This document shows positions 8,978 through 19,800 of a stretch of 64,000 nt of DNA, piece after piece; position 1 is the stretch's first letter, and every line of letters begins with the position of its first letter. The position numbers and the translations under genes were made by a program. Under the pieces are notes generated by a model. It saw only the letters and a program-made list of their open reading frames with translations. It was not told the origin of the DNA and did no database searches. Source of the DNA: Bradyrhizobium sp. CCGUVB1N3 (lineage in GTDB: Bacteria > Pseudomonadota > Alphaproteobacteria > Rhizobiales > Xanthobacteraceae); assembly GCF_024199925.1 (NCBI RefSeq), contig NZ_JANADR010000001.1, positions 7,815,501 through 7,879,500 of the forward strand, read 5' to 3'.

Positions 8978-9322
8978 CTATGCTGCCGGAATGAAGGTAA
9001 TCCGGCCAGTCTCGCCGCGCTTACGATGCGGCTTTACCGTGATTTCAACATCTTGGTCGAACGCCGTGAGCATCCTCAACAGCTTTTCCACCGAAACCAG
9101 CTTCAACTGGCCGCGAAGGAGCTTGGATAGGTCAGGCTGCTTCATTTCCACCAATTTTGCTGCGGTTACCTGGGAAAGATCCCGTTCTGAGATCAGCCTT
9201 TTCAACTGGACTACGAGTGCAGCTTTGAGCTGATGTTCCTCGGCGTTCGGTAAGCCGAGATCAGCGAATATATTGCCAGAGCCCTTGGTATGGGCAGGTA
9301 GCTTCTTCTTGGTGCTCATCAT
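8978..9322 (-). CDS. higA: HigA-type antitoxin (XRE family)
   Basis: A 114-residue protein with a Cro/C1-type helix-turn-helix in the second half (LSQVTAAKLVEMKQPDLSKLLRGQLKLVSVEKLLRML). It is the second gene of a toxin-antitoxin pair; its ATG overlaps the toxin stop by four bases (ATGA), the toxin-first order typical of HigBA. It should bind and neutralise the adjacent RelE-superfamily toxin and repress the shared promoter. Confidence 0.85.
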   Translation of the reverse strand: MMSTKKKLPAHTKGSGNIFADLGLPNAEEHQLKAALVVQLKRLISERDLSQVTAAKLVEMKQPDLSKLLRGQLKLVSVEKLLRMLTAFDQDVEITVKPHRKRGETGRITFIPAA

Positions 9323-9690
9323 CGGCCTCCCTTCGTTGCTTTGTGGATAGCTTCGGCGTCGCGCAAGCGCTGCCGTATCAACTCCACGTGTCTCTGCGGG
9401 GTGGCAATCCCGCTTGTTGATTTCTTTTGGAACGCATGCAGGACGTATAGGACGCCCTCAAATCGCGTTGTGTAGACGGCCCGGTAGGTGTCGCCGTCAA
9501 AGTTGTCCCGGATCTCCAAGACCCCGCCGAAACCCCTTAAGGGCTTGGCGTTGCGTGGATGCTTGCCGAGCTGCGCTTCAAAAAGGGACTGGCCGATCTC
9601 GCTCCGGACGGCCGCAGGAAAGGCCCTGAGGTCCTTTTGGCTCGAACCCACGAAAACAGTGGGTCTAATCGCGCGCAGTAGATCATTCAC
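9319..9690 (-). CDS. higB: HigB-type toxin (RelE/ParE superfamily, Gp49-like)
   Basis: A 123-residue protein of the phage-derived Gp49-like/HigB branch: SSQKDLRAFPAAVRSEIG, then LRGFGGVLEIRDNFDGDTYRAVYTTRFEGVLYVLHAFQKKS, the family core with conserved Arg, Tyr and the terminal HAFQKKS strand. Members cleave mRNA on the ribosome. It is translationally coupled to the antitoxin gene. Length is normal and the frame is intact, so the pair is probably functional. Confidence 0.85.
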   Translation of the reverse strand: MNDLLRAIRPTVFVGSSQKDLRAFPAAVRSEIGQSLFEAQLGKHPRNAKPLRGFGGVLEIRDNFDGDTYRAVYTTRFEGVLYVLHAFQKKSTSGIATPQRHVELIRQRLRDAEAIHKATKGGR

Positions 9691-9697
9691 GGTCTTA

Positions 9698-9726
9698 TAG
9701 TAATATACCTATAGGCTTCCTGTCAA
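9698..9726 (-). promoter_or_regulatory. probable higBA promoter
   Basis: On the minus strand TTGACA (9721-9726) is followed after 17 bases by TTACTA (9698-9703), directly upstream of the toxin start at 9690. The spacer contains the palindromes CCTATAGG and TATAG...CTATA, plausible binding sites for the antitoxin. Confidence 0.55.
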
Positions 9727-9782
9727 CGCTCCTTACAAGACGGGGCGGAGTCCGGCCGACAGGCGCTGACGCTTCTGGGTGA

Positions 9783-9947
9783 CGAGCGTGCTATGCCGGC
9801 GACTACAAGCTCCGCACTTTGCTGGACTGCGTGCTGTTTTTGCAGGCTCTAAAATTGGGCTTCTCGGTGCTGACCGCCAACGTTGCCGACTTCGATATCC
9901 TGCTACAACTGCTGCCGGCGGGCAGAGTGCTCTATCGACGGAAGTAG
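9783..9947 (+). pseudogene. 3' fragment of a VapC-type PIN-domain toxin gene
   Basis: The frame 9783-9947 encodes 54 residues ending FSVLTANVADFDILLQLLPAGRVLYRRK. The segment 'VLTANVADFDILLQLLPAGRVL' is the C-terminal end of PIN-domain VapC toxins (last acidic metal ligand in N-x-x-DFD). No upstream part of the gene is present. Confidence 0.6.
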
Positions 9948-11246
9948 CGTCCGAAAGGCCGACGGGTGGGAACTGGCATCACGTGCCGGCTATCCGGGGC
10001 ACAGCGGACTCCAGCAAGCCGTCCGCCCGGCGCGTTTATAGGTTCACGGCCCAGCGAAATACGATGAGTTTTCTTCTGCCTATCGCGAGGCCTGAGAAAC
10101 CGCTCGACCTCGCGAGCGGCTTCGACGCTCAGCGCGTCGGCCTCTGGAGCATTGAGGGAAGTGCGGTAATCAGCGTGCGGGAATCATAGTTCGGCTTTCT
10201 TGCCTCGGCGGCACCTCTGTCAGGAACGTTTCATGCGCGATGACAAAGCGGTCGGCTTCGCCAGAAGCAGAAGCCGACAATCGACCAGCGGAATCCATCG
10301 AACAAGAGCGCTCATCCGCCGAATTTATGCGTCGATGCGTGATTCTTGCGTCAAGCAACAGCAATAAACCGGTACTTTGCAGGCTAGGCAGGGTGATCTT
10401 AGGTCGGCGAGTACAGCGACGCAGGTGCTGAGATCAGGTCGGCGCAGCGGCATAGGAGCAGAACATGGCCAGCCATTTCTACCGCCTCCGTATGGGCACG
10501 TATGCCGAGACCTTGTTTCGGCGAAGCAACCGTGACCTGCAGCAAAGGCTTTGGCTGCAGTACAATCTGATGCGGCTCGTGAATGAATTGACGCAATCGG
10601 AGCACCGGTTCGGCACGGCGGACCAGCAAGTCCGGGATGGATACGATGCGGCCGAAGCCGTGACCGGCTAAATTGACTTCATCAGAAGTAACACGGAAAT
10701 CTTTCTCAACGACGCACGCCCGTGGAATTTCCTTCGCGCATCGGGCAATCAGCCCGTCGCATGCGGTCGCGGCGTGCGCGCAGGTCCTCGATAAAGTTTG
10801 CAAGAACATGCCAAGCACGAAATCGACGTCCGCGCTCACGCCACAAGGCTCGCGGAGGCCTCTACCGTTGGCCAGGCTACCGCTCGACGACCTCAAGCGT
10901 GCGCGACGCGCTTTCTGAGACACCAGACCGTCTGGCGGTGGGCAAGATAACCTTGTCGCTTGATGGTCCTGCTCTATTGAGTTGAGATTCAAGCAGGCAA
11001 TGGCAGTCAGATGGCCAAGCTAGCTTTGCAGCGCTTGAGCAACATTTTGCGCTGTTCTACTCCAGTGAGCCAGAGTGGACACCACGTATGAAAAACGCTT
11101 GGCGATCCAGGCGCCGCTATGGTACGCGGCTGCGCAATCGTTACGATCGCGCGACTTAGCAACACGGACGTCTCATACTACGGATGGTCTTGATGCTCAG
11201 TGGGAACTCTGGCTAAATCGCGCGCGTTCAACTTGGAGTTACCGTG
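9948..11246. other. gene-poor stretch with decayed sequence
   Basis: I find no gene I can support here. A 68-codon frame at 10465-10671 (+) and a 197-codon frame at 10399-10992 (-) overlap each other on opposite strands; neither shows a known domain or a ribosome site. The stretch lies between a toxin fragment and a cold-shock pseudogene and looks like remnant DNA. Confidence 0.4.
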
Positions 11247-11452
11247 GTGGCGATAGGTACTGTAAAAATGGTTCAGCGCAGCTAAGGGCTACGGCTATCA
11301 AGCCAGATGATGGCGGCCCTGATGTCTTCGTGCATATTCGTGCCGTTGAAAGGGCCGGCTATAGCGAGCTGGCAGAGGGTGCAAAGATTAGCTATGAGAT
11401 AACGACCGGACGTTCTGGTAAAGTATCCGCCGAAAATCTCCGACTTGGATAG
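11247..11452 (+). pseudogene. frameshifted cold-shock (CspA-type) gene
   Basis: Starting at GTG 11247 the reading MAIGTVK is followed by one extra A, then WFSAAKGYG in the next frame, then a loss of two bases in what should read GFIKPDD, after which KPDDGGPDVFVHIRAVERAG and the tail ELAEGAKISYEITTGRSGKV run to the stop at 11452. Reassembled it gives a normal CspA-type OB-fold of about 69 residues, including the RNA-binding motifs KGYGFI and VFVHI. Two indels make it inactive. A strong terminator still follows. Confidence 0.8.
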
Positions 11453-11530
11453 TCTTCCTCGCGCAAACGAAAATCAGCCAACCATTCCTCGTTCTGGCTC
11501 CGCCTCCGGCTTGTCCGCGAGGCGTAGGTT

Positions 11531-11577
11531 CGGCCTCAGCATATCCCCCCGGAGCCGCTGAGGCCGTTTCCTTTTTT
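11531..11577 (+). terminator. rho-independent terminator
   Basis: CGGCCTCAGC (11531-11540) and GCTGAGGCCG (11557-11566) form a perfect 10-bp stem followed by TTTCCTTTTTT. It fits as the old terminator of the cold-shock gene. Confidence 0.8.
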
Positions 11578-11614
11578 GGCGCCGTAATTCCTCGAGCCCC
11601 AAATAGCGCGGCCA

Positions 11615-11623
11615 ATTGTGTGG
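11615..11623. repeat. target-site duplication, left of IS256 copy 1
   Basis: ATTGTGTGG, repeated at 13021-13029 on the other side of the element. Nine-base duplications are within the IS256 range and show simple insertion by transposition. Confidence 0.9.
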
Positions 11624-13020
11624 GAGCTATGCAGAATTTTGGGTGACGAGGTGATCAGGCGGCGTGGGTTGCCGGCATTTGGATGACCTCGATGCCGTCG
11701 TTGAATCTGACACCTGCGATGATCTTCGGCAACTGATTTGTGCCTTTGAGCCGCCGCCAGGTTTTTGATGCGGCGATAACCAGCTTGAACACCATCAGCC
11801 TGGCGGTCGTTGCCGACAGCGATCCTTTCGTCCGCACGGTTCTGTGCCGCACGGTCGCGAACACGCTTTCGATGGGGTTGGTCGTGCGCAAGTGATCCCA
11901 ATGCTCGGCAGGGAAGTCGTAGAAGGCCAGCAGTGCGTCGCGGTCCTTGGCGAGGCATTCGACCGCCCGGCCGTACTTGGCGCGATATTTCTGGGCGAAG
12001 ATGTCGATCGCCGCTTCGGCGGCCGCCCGGTTCGGCGCCCAATAGACCTCGCGCAGGTCCTTCTTCATGTTGGCCTGCACCGAGAGCGGGACCTTGTCCA
12101 GGACGTTGACGGTCTTGTGCACCCAGCAGCGCTGGTGCCGCGTGCCGGGACAGATCTCGTCAAGCGCCTTCCAGAAGCCGAGCGCGCCGTCACCAACGGC
12201 AATTTCAGGGGCGATTTGCAACCCGCGCTGCTTCACGTCGATCAGGAGCTCACGCCAGCTCTGCGCGCTCTCGCGGACGCCGACCTGAAAGCCGATCAGC
12301 TCCTTCTTGCCTTCCGGCGTCGCGCCGATCAGCACCAGCATGCATTCGCCGTGGTCTTCCATGCGCGCCTGCAGGAAGACGCCATCGGCCCACACATACA
12401 CGTAGCGTCGCGCCGACAGATCGCGCTTCTGCCAGCGCTCGTACTCGCCCTGCCACTCGGCCGTCAGCCGAGAAACCACCGCAGGCGACAGGTTTGGCGC
12501 GTCCTTGCCCAGCAGGGCCGTCAGTGCCTCCCGGAAATCGCCGGTCGAGATGCCGCGCAGATACAGCACCGGCAACAGCGCATCCAGGCTCCGGGTGCGC
12601 CGCGCCCACAGCGGCAGGATCGCCGAGCTGAACCGGATCCGCTCGCCATCGCTGGCCGCTCCACGGTCGCGAATCTTTGCCCGCGCCACTTCGACCGGGC
12701 CGATGCCGGTCGCAATCGTCCGCGCCGGGCCGTAACCATGTCGCACGACACGGGCGCGCCCGTCGGCCAGCTTCAAATCCTTCACCGTGGCAAGAAACGT
12801 CTCGACTTCGACCTCCACGGCCTGCGCCAGAAGTTGCCGAGCACCAGCTCGCAGAATATTGGTCAGTGGATCGTCGATATCGTCGGGCTGACGAAGGGCA
12901 ACAATATTGCTAGTCTCGTTCATGGCGTATCGCTCTCCTTGAGAGGTTCTGGCAGGCTCGACACCCGCCTCGATACGCCGCCTATCTCAGTCCGTCATCA
13001 CCCAGTTTCCCGCATAGCTC
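11624..13020 (-). mobile_element. IS256-family insertion sequence, copy 1 (complete)
   Basis: A 1397-bp element bounded by imperfect inverted repeats (GAGCTATGC...GCATAGCTC at the very ends, similarity continuing about 26 bp) and flanked by the 9-bp direct repeat ATTGTGTGG (11615-11623 and 13021-13029). It carries one transposase gene. A second copy, identical as far as I can read, lies at 55235-56631, and a decayed relative at about 14806-15230. Confidence 0.93.
11655..12923 (-). CDS. IS256-family transposase
   Basis: A 422-residue mutator-type DDE transposase. The N-terminal region has the family's ADGRARVVRHGYGPAR; the catalytic core includes YVYVWADGVFLQARMED (first Asp), IAVGDGALGFWKALDE (second Asp), CWVHKTVNVLDKVP and the C-terminal TTNPIESVFATVRHRTVRTKG with the catalytic Glu. 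Length and motifs are complete, so the enzyme should be active. Its protein is identical to that of the copy at 55266-56534. Confidence 0.95.
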   Translation of the reverse strand: MNETSNIVALRQPDDIDDPLTNILRAGARQLLAQAVEVEVETFLATVKDLKLADGRARVVRHGYGPARTIATGIGPVEVARAKIRDRGAASDGERIRFSSAILPLWARRTRSLDALLPVLYLRGISTGDFREALTALLGKDAPNLSPAVVSRLTAEWQGEYERWQKRDLSARRYVYVWADGVFLQARMEDHGECMLVLIGATPEGKKELIGFQVGVRESAQSWRELLIDVKQRGLQIAPEIAVGDGALGFWKALDEICPGTRHQRCWVHKTVNVLDKVPLSVQANMKKDLREVYWAPNRAAAEAAIDIFAQKYRAKYGRAVECLAKDRDALLAFYDFPAEHWDHLRTTNPIESVFATVRHRTVRTKGSLSATTARLMVFKLVIAASKTWRRLKGTNQLPKIIAGVRFNDGIEVIQMPATHAA

Positions 13021-13029
13021 ATTGTGTGG

Positions 13030-13587
13030 GGTTCGTTATCGGACCATACCCTGAAGCAGTCTGAGCGCTGCTTTTTGGCTTGAATCTCAGCTCGCCGCGA
13101 CTAGGAGCAAGGAGCCCTGAACAACCTCTCTTGGAACTCCCGAACGCATCATCAGAACGGCTTTTGCCGCTCGTTTTGCCAACTCACGAACCAAGCTCCG
13201 CTTTCACCGTGACGCTGACGCCCGGTCGCCGCCAATTCATAGGATGCGAGCATCATCTCAGTCGCGGAACATCTGATGGCTTTAGTCGGATGAAAAGCTG
13301 CGCGGTTCCCGCGACAATGAGCAGAATTTCGGCGGTATATGGCCTAATACCATGAAGTTTCCTCTGTGTTGCCAGCTACTATTTATGCATATGGGCCCAA
13401 GCTGGCGCTGAAGAACCGGCTATTCTTTGAGATCGGCACTCAATCAATTGCTGGTCTTACGTGTTTTGATGCATCGCGTTGCCTGAGCCCATTTCGATCA
13501 CACAAGAAGGTTACGTACGTTTCGGCCGAAGTGAACACCAACCGTGATTGGCGACACCGAGACCTGCCGGAAACAACAAGATGCCAG
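13030..13587. other. gene-free stretch right of IS256 copy 1
   Basis: No supported gene. The open frame of the downstream MarR gene extends upstream to 13366, but that extension has no regulator-like sequence. Confidence 0.4.
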
Positions 13588-14070
13588 ATGCAAATGAAAG
13601 AAAGACTCGATCGAGCCGTGAGTGACTTCATCTGGAATATCGTCGAGGTGCATTCCATTCTCGAGGAAATACACAAGAGTTGGGCTCAGCTATTAGGCAT
13701 AACTGAGCCGCAGTGGTTGATCTTGATGGCCATCGACGAACTCGACGAAGGTGGCGGGGTCTCGGGAATAGCGATTGCGAACAAGCTGCGTATCCATCCC
13801 GCCTTTATCAGCCATCAAACAAAGCGACTCGAAAAGCTGGAGCTCCTTGCCCGCGTGACCTCGCCTGATGATGCGAGATGCCTGCGGATATCGCTGACTG
13901 AAAAGGCGCAGGCGGACATCAGGAAGCTGTCAATCAAGAGGCAAGCTCTTAACTCTACAATGCTTGACGGGCTCGACGAGGAATCTCTTCACTACGTCAA
14001 CAAACGTCTAACCTTGCTTGCCAAGAACAGCCGATTGGCATCTCAAAAGCTGAGTATCGGGATATTGTAG
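13588..14070 (+). CDS. MarR-family transcriptional regulator
   Basis: From the ATG at 13588 it encodes 160 residues with the winged-helix pattern of MarR proteins: LGITEPQWLILMAIDELDEGGGVSGIAIANKLRIHPAFISHQTKRLEKLELLAR, then the wing SPDDARCLRISLTEKA. The open frame reaches to 13366, but the extra 74 residues are not MarR-like. Such dimeric regulators usually repress a neighbouring gene and release DNA on ligand binding. The nearest candidates are speD and, further away, the NRPS locus; no operator could be identified with confidence. Confidence 0.8.
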   Translation: MQMKERLDRAVSDFIWNIVEVHSILEEIHKSWAQLLGITEPQWLILMAIDELDEGGGVSGIAIANKLRIHPAFISHQTKRLEKLELLARVTSPDDARCLRISLTEKAQADIRKLSIKRQALNSTMLDGLDEESLHYVNKRLTLLAKNSRLASQKLSIGIL

Positions 14071-14359
14071 GTCTAAATGACGCAATGTTGAGCATCAGAG
14101 CGCGCTCGCCGGCACCATACGGGCTCTCCTTGACATGATCTTCCGGGGGGCGCCATGATGTCGGATACGGAGGCCAACCACTCCATCAATTCAGACGCGC
14201 CAGCCGGGCACTCAAGACGCTCCAAATCTTGTCCTCCGCGCCATTGGCCGCACGATTGCGCACAACAGCGGCCCCTAAACGGCGTTCGCTAAACTGCCGG
14301 AGCAACGCGCGCGAGCGAAGCAGCATCCGCTGCTATTCCAAGGAGATCGACCATCTGCT

Positions 14360-14752
14360 TCAACGCGTTGGCTTGATTGACGCGCATCTGCGGAAACGGC
14401 GAACGTCAGACTGTTCGGGCTGAAAGGCCTGAACTAGAACTGGCACGGCGCTCGCAGGATCGCTGTTGCCACATACGAAAATATCAGCGGCCGCGTAGGA
14501 CCTCTCAGGCCAAGTATGCAAGGTGATGTGCGATTCCGCCAACAAGGCTATTGCGGAGACACCGTGACCCGGACAAAACTCATGAACATGAAGGTGGAGT
14601 AGGGTCGCACTCGCCGCACGGACGGCTTTTCGGATTGCGTCTTCCGCAACAGCCGGGTCGTCAAGGTTCTTCGCTCCCCATAGGTCGATGAGAATATGCG
14701 TCCCACCCGAGGACAGAGCCGGCGGGGCTGCCTTCTCGCCATCAATAGTCAT
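14360..14752 (-). CDS. speD: S-adenosylmethionine decarboxylase proenzyme (SpeD/SpeH class)
   Basis: A 130-residue protein of the small prokaryotic AdoMet decarboxylase class. It self-cleaves at the Glu-Ser bond in LLAESHITLHTWPE, turning the serine into the pyruvoyl cofactor; the His in that motif and the Cys in IFVCG are the other catalytic residues, all present. The product decarboxylated AdoMet is the aminopropyl donor for spermidine. No spermidine synthase is adjacent, so it would feed a polyamine (or other aminopropyl) reaction encoded elsewhere. Length is normal. Confidence 0.88.
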   Translation of the reverse strand: MTIDGEKAAPPALSSGGTHILIDLWGAKNLDDPAVAEDAIRKAVRAASATLLHLHVHEFCPGHGVSAIALLAESHITLHTWPERSYAAADIFVCGNSDPASAVPVLVQAFQPEQSDVRRFRRCASIKPTR

Positions 14753-14805
14753 TGAGAAATCTCCATTGAATCATCGGCCGCATTAGGCTGAGCTGTTCGG
14801 GATCT

Positions 14806-15230
14806 GGATGGCGAGGTGATCAGGCGCGCTCGGCACTTGGATGATTTCAATGCCGTCATTGAATCTGACAACTGCGACCTTTGGCGCCTATTTGTGCCTT
14901 AAGCCGCCGCCAGGTCCCTTATGCTGCGATCACCAGCTCGAGCACCATCGGCCTGGCGGTGGTTGGCATCAAGGAGCCGTTCGCCCGCATGCTCCTGTAT
15001 TGCCCGGTGCCGAACAGGCTCTCGATGGAATTGGTGGTTAGCAAGAGATCCCTGTTCGGAGTGCGTCGCGATCCTTGACCAGGCATTCGAACGCCCGGCC
15101 GTTCTTGGCGCAACGCTTGTCGGCGAAGACGTCGATCGCCCCTTCGGTAGACGCTCGGTTCGCGCCCAATAAACTTCGCGTCTTGCAGAAGTCGAGCGCG
15201 CCGTCGCCGACAGTTGCATTGCCAAGCCAC
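14806..15230 (-). mobile_element. degraded IS256-family remnant
   Basis: Sequence from about 14806 follows the left part of the intact IS256 element with many substitutions (GAGGTGATCAGGCG, GATGATTTCAATGCCGTC, AAGCCGCCGCCAGG), and around 15180-15220 it matches the region coding for GDGALGFWK after an internal deletion. The transposase frame is broken repeatedly. Confidence 0.8.
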
Positions 15231-15560
15231 CCTTCCCTTGAGGTAGGGCATGGTGTCGCCCTGCGTGCCCAAGGCGTAAACCGAGGCGACCGGGTCCGGT
15301 GACAAAGTCGCTTGGACCCGCCTTGAAGTTTACCCTCGCTGCTATGCCGGAGCCGGCAAGACAGGTATTTCTGCAGTTGGAGACGGAGCCGTGGGCGTCG
15401 CGTTTGAGGCCAAACACCCAACCATTTTTTTGCGAGTTGTAGCCGATCTGGTCGCCCGCAGAGACCGCGGGAGTATCGGCGCAGCCGCCATAGACAGACG
15501 GAACGTCGGGATTTCTGAAGCATGCTTGAGCGCTGATACTGCGGGCGTGCCGGCCTTTAT
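15230..15560 (-). pseudogene. outer-membrane beta-barrel protein pseudogene
   Basis: Minus-strand frames contain GDQIGYNSQKNGWVFGLKRDAHG and, after a frameshift, YALGTQGDTMPYLKG, matching the strands GGQxGYNxQxxxWVFGLEADxxG and GRLGYAxGxxxPYxKGG of the porin-like outer membrane proteins common in Bradyrhizobium. Frames are shifted and both ends missing; the 3' side abuts the IS256 remnant. Confidence 0.65.
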
Positions 15561-16871
15561 ATTCTCCAGACCGGCTCCACGGGGCCGATGGCAGCAGTAC
15601 TGCTGGCTCAAGATCCGCCGAATTGGCTACGCCGCTTGCTTCCAGCGCAATCGTTGTCGCTCCCCCAGAACGAACTCCAGATCGCATTAAACACTCCGCA
15701 GCGCTATCCCTATCCACAACCGAGCATTTTCGAGCTGGCTTCGGTGATGGCACCGCGAATGAAGCAAGCAGCGTGCCGCTTGGGAATTGAGGGGGCACCG
15801 GTTGCTTGGTACCGGGTGCATGCGTCAACTTATGGACAATGGTCTTAAAGCTCACAATCGCTTTGTAGCGTAGCGTACGACAGCAGGCTGCGCTGCAGGA
15901 AACCGCTTTCGTTGCTGGCTAGGCTGCGGCTATCGAAGTCTGGCTCGTGGCAAAGACGTCACGAGCGATCGGTTGCGCGATGCGGCACGGGAGGAAAGGC
16001 TCATCATCAACCCTTCAAGCTTACCACCGACACCCGCGCGATGATAACACTCCGGCTTCGCCTTGGTGCCAAGCGGCACCGCAACATTGTTTGTATCGGA
16101 TCTTCTGTCGGCGGCGAGACGCAAGCTTGCTTTGACGAGCTGAAAGGAGTTGTCGAGCGTGCACCGCGTGGCGGCCAAGCAGCGCTACCCCACGTTCAAT
16201 CCAGATTCGGAAAGCGTATCGGAACGACGGCCTTTCGGGCAGCCTCGACGTCCAGAATAGACATTTCTGAGTGCGTTTTCGTGTGGAACAGGGCGAACGC
16301 CTGCGAACAACATATCAATCGTGGTGGTGGTTCTGCACGCACACGATTCGTTACGCCGCTCATAGCCATTTCGTGAGCGAAGAACGACAAAAAGTTCGAG
16401 CACTTAACGACTGCCCCTCAGCGGCTACCGGAACGACGCAGGCCTCGCGGAAAACGATGAGGCGGTTCTGTCTTGGTTCTTGCGCAATCGATATCATCGC
16501 TTTCCGCACCGCGCGCGACCTGCAGGCCGGCTAGGGCGCCACGTCTTGTTTCACGAGACAGCACCAAGCCACAGCCCAGGCGCCTACAAATGCAGGAAAT
16601 CACAAGCCGGAACCGAGTCTCAGGACGCGCTGATTGCGGGTGTCATGCAGATTAGCGCGTGTCTACTACAAGATCAGGTAGATGCCACCGCCAAGCTGAG
16701 GCCCTAGCGTTCGGTCATGTTCCCTGCCGATCATCGAGGACATCGTGAACGCAAAAAGCGAGAAGCTAGCAAATCGGCAAATCGGCGTAAGATGACTGGC
16801 AGAACCAGGGTGGCTAAGCAACGCAAAACCCATTCAGGACCCGCGATGTTCTGGCTGAAGGGCCGCACAGG
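15561..16871. other. gene-poor stretch upstream of the NRPS gene
   Basis: About 1.3 kb without a gene I can support. Several 60-150-codon frames overlap on both strands without domains or ribosome sites. It should hold the NRPS promoter; I see no nod box, tts box or paired NifA site. Confidence 0.4.
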
Positions 16872-19800
16872 GTGAGGAATGGCGGCAGGCGTACGCCTAC
16901 GGAAAATCGGTCGGGCAAAATTCCGCTTGTGGAAGGTCAACCGATCGACGCCATCATGGCGATCGAACGGCTTGCAAGCTCGGATCCGGAAAGGGTTGCG
17001 CTCAGGTACGGCGTAGACGCACTCACCTACAAGGCACTGCGATCAAGATCGGATGCGCTCGCGAGGACGTTACGAGAGAAGGTGGCTCACGGCGCGGTGG
17101 TCGGCTATTGGGGTGAGCGAGACCTCGACTGGGCGACGGCGGTCGTCGCAATTTTGAAGGCTGGATCAACCTATCTGCCGCTCGATCCATCGTTACCGGT
17201 TTCCCGTACATCATTCATGATCGAGCAGAGCCGCTGCGCTCTGATCATTGGCCCGAACCAGCTGGAGCAGCTCAGCCTATTCCAGGCTAGCAGCATGGCC
17301 ACCCCCCAATTCGTGACAATAGAGGCGGCGTTGCGCGAGGGTCAGACTTCGACTTTTGTGCCATCATCAAGCGAGGATGGAGTAGCCTACATTCTGTTTA
17401 CGTCTGGTTCGACGGGCCGGCCGAAGGGCGCAATGATTGAGCGCGCAGCCCTCAATAATCATCTGATGGCAAAGATTGACGCTTTAACTCTCACTCGGAC
17501 TGATTGCGTCGCGCAGACAGCGTCGCACTGCTTTGACATTTCGCTGTGGCAGCTTCTGGCGGGACTTTGCGTCGGAGGCTGTATCGCGATCATCGATGAT
17601 GCGACACTGAAATCGCCAGTATCTCTTCTCCAAGCCATTCAACAATACGGCGTGACGGTCGTTCAATTCGTGCCGTCGATGCTTGCGGTATTTGTCGAAT
17701 ATCTGCAGTCGCTTGCGGCCGCTGAGCGAGTTCTAGACGGTTTGCGGAGTATTTCTACGGTCGGAGAACCTCTAACTCCCGGCCTGGCGCGCGCGTGGCT
17801 TGCCTTATATCCCTCGGTTCCCATTCTCAACCACTACGGGCCGACCGAGTGCGCGGACGGCGTTACGCATCATCTTCTTTCCGTCCCGCCCGCGCTGGCT
17901 GACACTTATGTTCCGATCGGCAAAGCGATTTCTAACCTTGAGGTCTATGTCGCGGATGGACCGCGGCTGTGCGACACGGGAGAGGTCGGCGAAATCTGTG
18001 TTAGCGGCATTGGTGTCGCGGCTGGTTACGTCAATGACGATGACCGCACCAAGGATGCCTTTGGGCCAAACCCGTTCTTGAACGATCCTTCGTTCCAGCG
18101 CCTATACCGGACAGGCGATCTCGGGCGAGTTCGTTCCGACGGCCTCTTGGAATGTCTCGGTCGACGGGACCGTCAGGTCAAAATTCGCGGGCACAGAATT
18201 GAGCTGGGAGAAATCGAGGCCCGCCTTTCCGCCCATCAATTGGTACGTGGCGCCGCCGTGGTCGCCTCGGTCAGCGCAGGCGTAAAGCTTACGGCGAGAG
18301 ACATAACCCGGGCTGAGGGGGAAACTGGATCGAGGCGGCTCATCGCGTATGTGTCAGCCCCGCCTGAAGTAGCGGAAGGCGAGCTTCAGAGCTTTCTTGC
18401 CGAAACGCTTCCCGCCTACATGCTCCCAGAAAGGATCATCCACGTCGGCGGTATTCCACTGACCAGCAACGGAAAAGTCGATTTTGGAGCCTTGCCGGAC
18501 CCGACCAGTGTTCGCCCTCTCTTGCCGACTCCGTTCGAAGAGCCGCAAACAGAGCTAGAAGCTCAGCTGTGTCGACTTTGGTCCGACATTCTGCGTATTG
18601 AGAACATTGGCGTCAATGACGAGTTCATTAGCCTCGGCGGAGACTCGCTTCGGGCAATGCTGATATTGGGCCGGTTGCAGACCCTGCTCGGAGTAAGAGC
18701 AGATTTCAGGTTGGTTCTGAATGGAACGGTCCGATCTCTTGCGGCGTCGATATCGACCCGAGCCGAATCGAAACCGTGCACAGCCCCGGCGCACGGCAAG
18801 CTTTTGCGAGCGCCCCTGACGCGAGTTCAGGAGCACCTATGGTTTCTGTCGCAGCTCGATCCATCTGCCAGGAACTACATCATTCAAGGCGGCCTGCGAC
18901 TAAGAGGCATCATCGATCCGGCCGCGTTCAATCGCGCCTGGACCGATGTTGTTCACTCCCATCAGGCACTTTCTGCACGTTTCACAGACGAAAACGGTCC
19001 GGTTCAGCTTTTCGATGCTCCGCAATGCGCAAGCCTTCAACTGGTCGATGCATCTCATCTCACGGCGCAGGAAGCTGAGGAGCTGGTCTCGGAGTTGCGC
19101 CGAACAGAGCTGAACGCCAGCTTTGATCTCGGCGAAGGCCACCTATTTCGCGCGCGCATGATCCGTTTTGGCCCCGACAACCATCTCATACTGATCACCG
19201 CTCACGAAATCATCATCGATGCCTGGTCGATCTCCGTTCTGCTTAGAGACCTTCGACAAGGCTACGTAGATCCCGCGGCGTTCTTGCCAGAGAACCGCGC
19301 GTCACTTTCGGCCTACGCGCTCTGGGAAACGCAACACACGACTACAGAGGCGCTGGCCAACCAACGTAATTATTGGCGTCGTCAGATTGGTGATGATCCG
19401 CCGGTGCTTTCGCTTGGAACGGGACGAGCGCGGCTGCAGACAAATTCCTACCGCGGCGCCTCGCATGCGGTGCTGCTTGGCAGCGAGCTCTCCAATCAGG
19501 TCCGGGAGTTTGCCCGCCGACACAGGTGCACCACGTCGACAACACTCCTCGCATGCTTCAAGCTGCTGCTGCGGATGTATAGCGGTCAGGACGATATTAT
19601 CGTTGGCATACCGCACGCCGTACGGGATCAACCTGGCAGCACGGAAATCGTTGGCTTTTTCCTGAATATGCTGCCGATCCGCACCGCGATCGATGTCGAC
19701 CAGTCCTTTGCGGCTCATGTCTCGCGCGTCCAGGGCCTCGTCAGCAGTGCGATTGCAAATTCGGCATATCCATTCGGCTGGATGGTAAGGGATGCCCGAG

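Noticed and set aside
10399..10992. 197-codon minus-strand frame
   Set aside because: No recognisable domain or ribosome site, and it overlaps another unsupported frame on the opposite strand.
11844..13064. 406-codon plus-strand frame across IS256 (and its twin at 55455)
   Set aside because: It is the antisense shadow of the transposase gene.
15912..16376. 154-codon frame upstream of the NRPS
   Set aside because: Checked for transposase motifs because of its island setting; none found, and several competing frames overlap it.
16852..16867. GG-N10-GC sequence (TGGCTGAAGGGCCGCA) just before the NRPS start
   Set aside because: Weak match apart from the invariant bases, no paired TGT-N10-ACA site upstream, and such patterns are common in GC-rich DNA.
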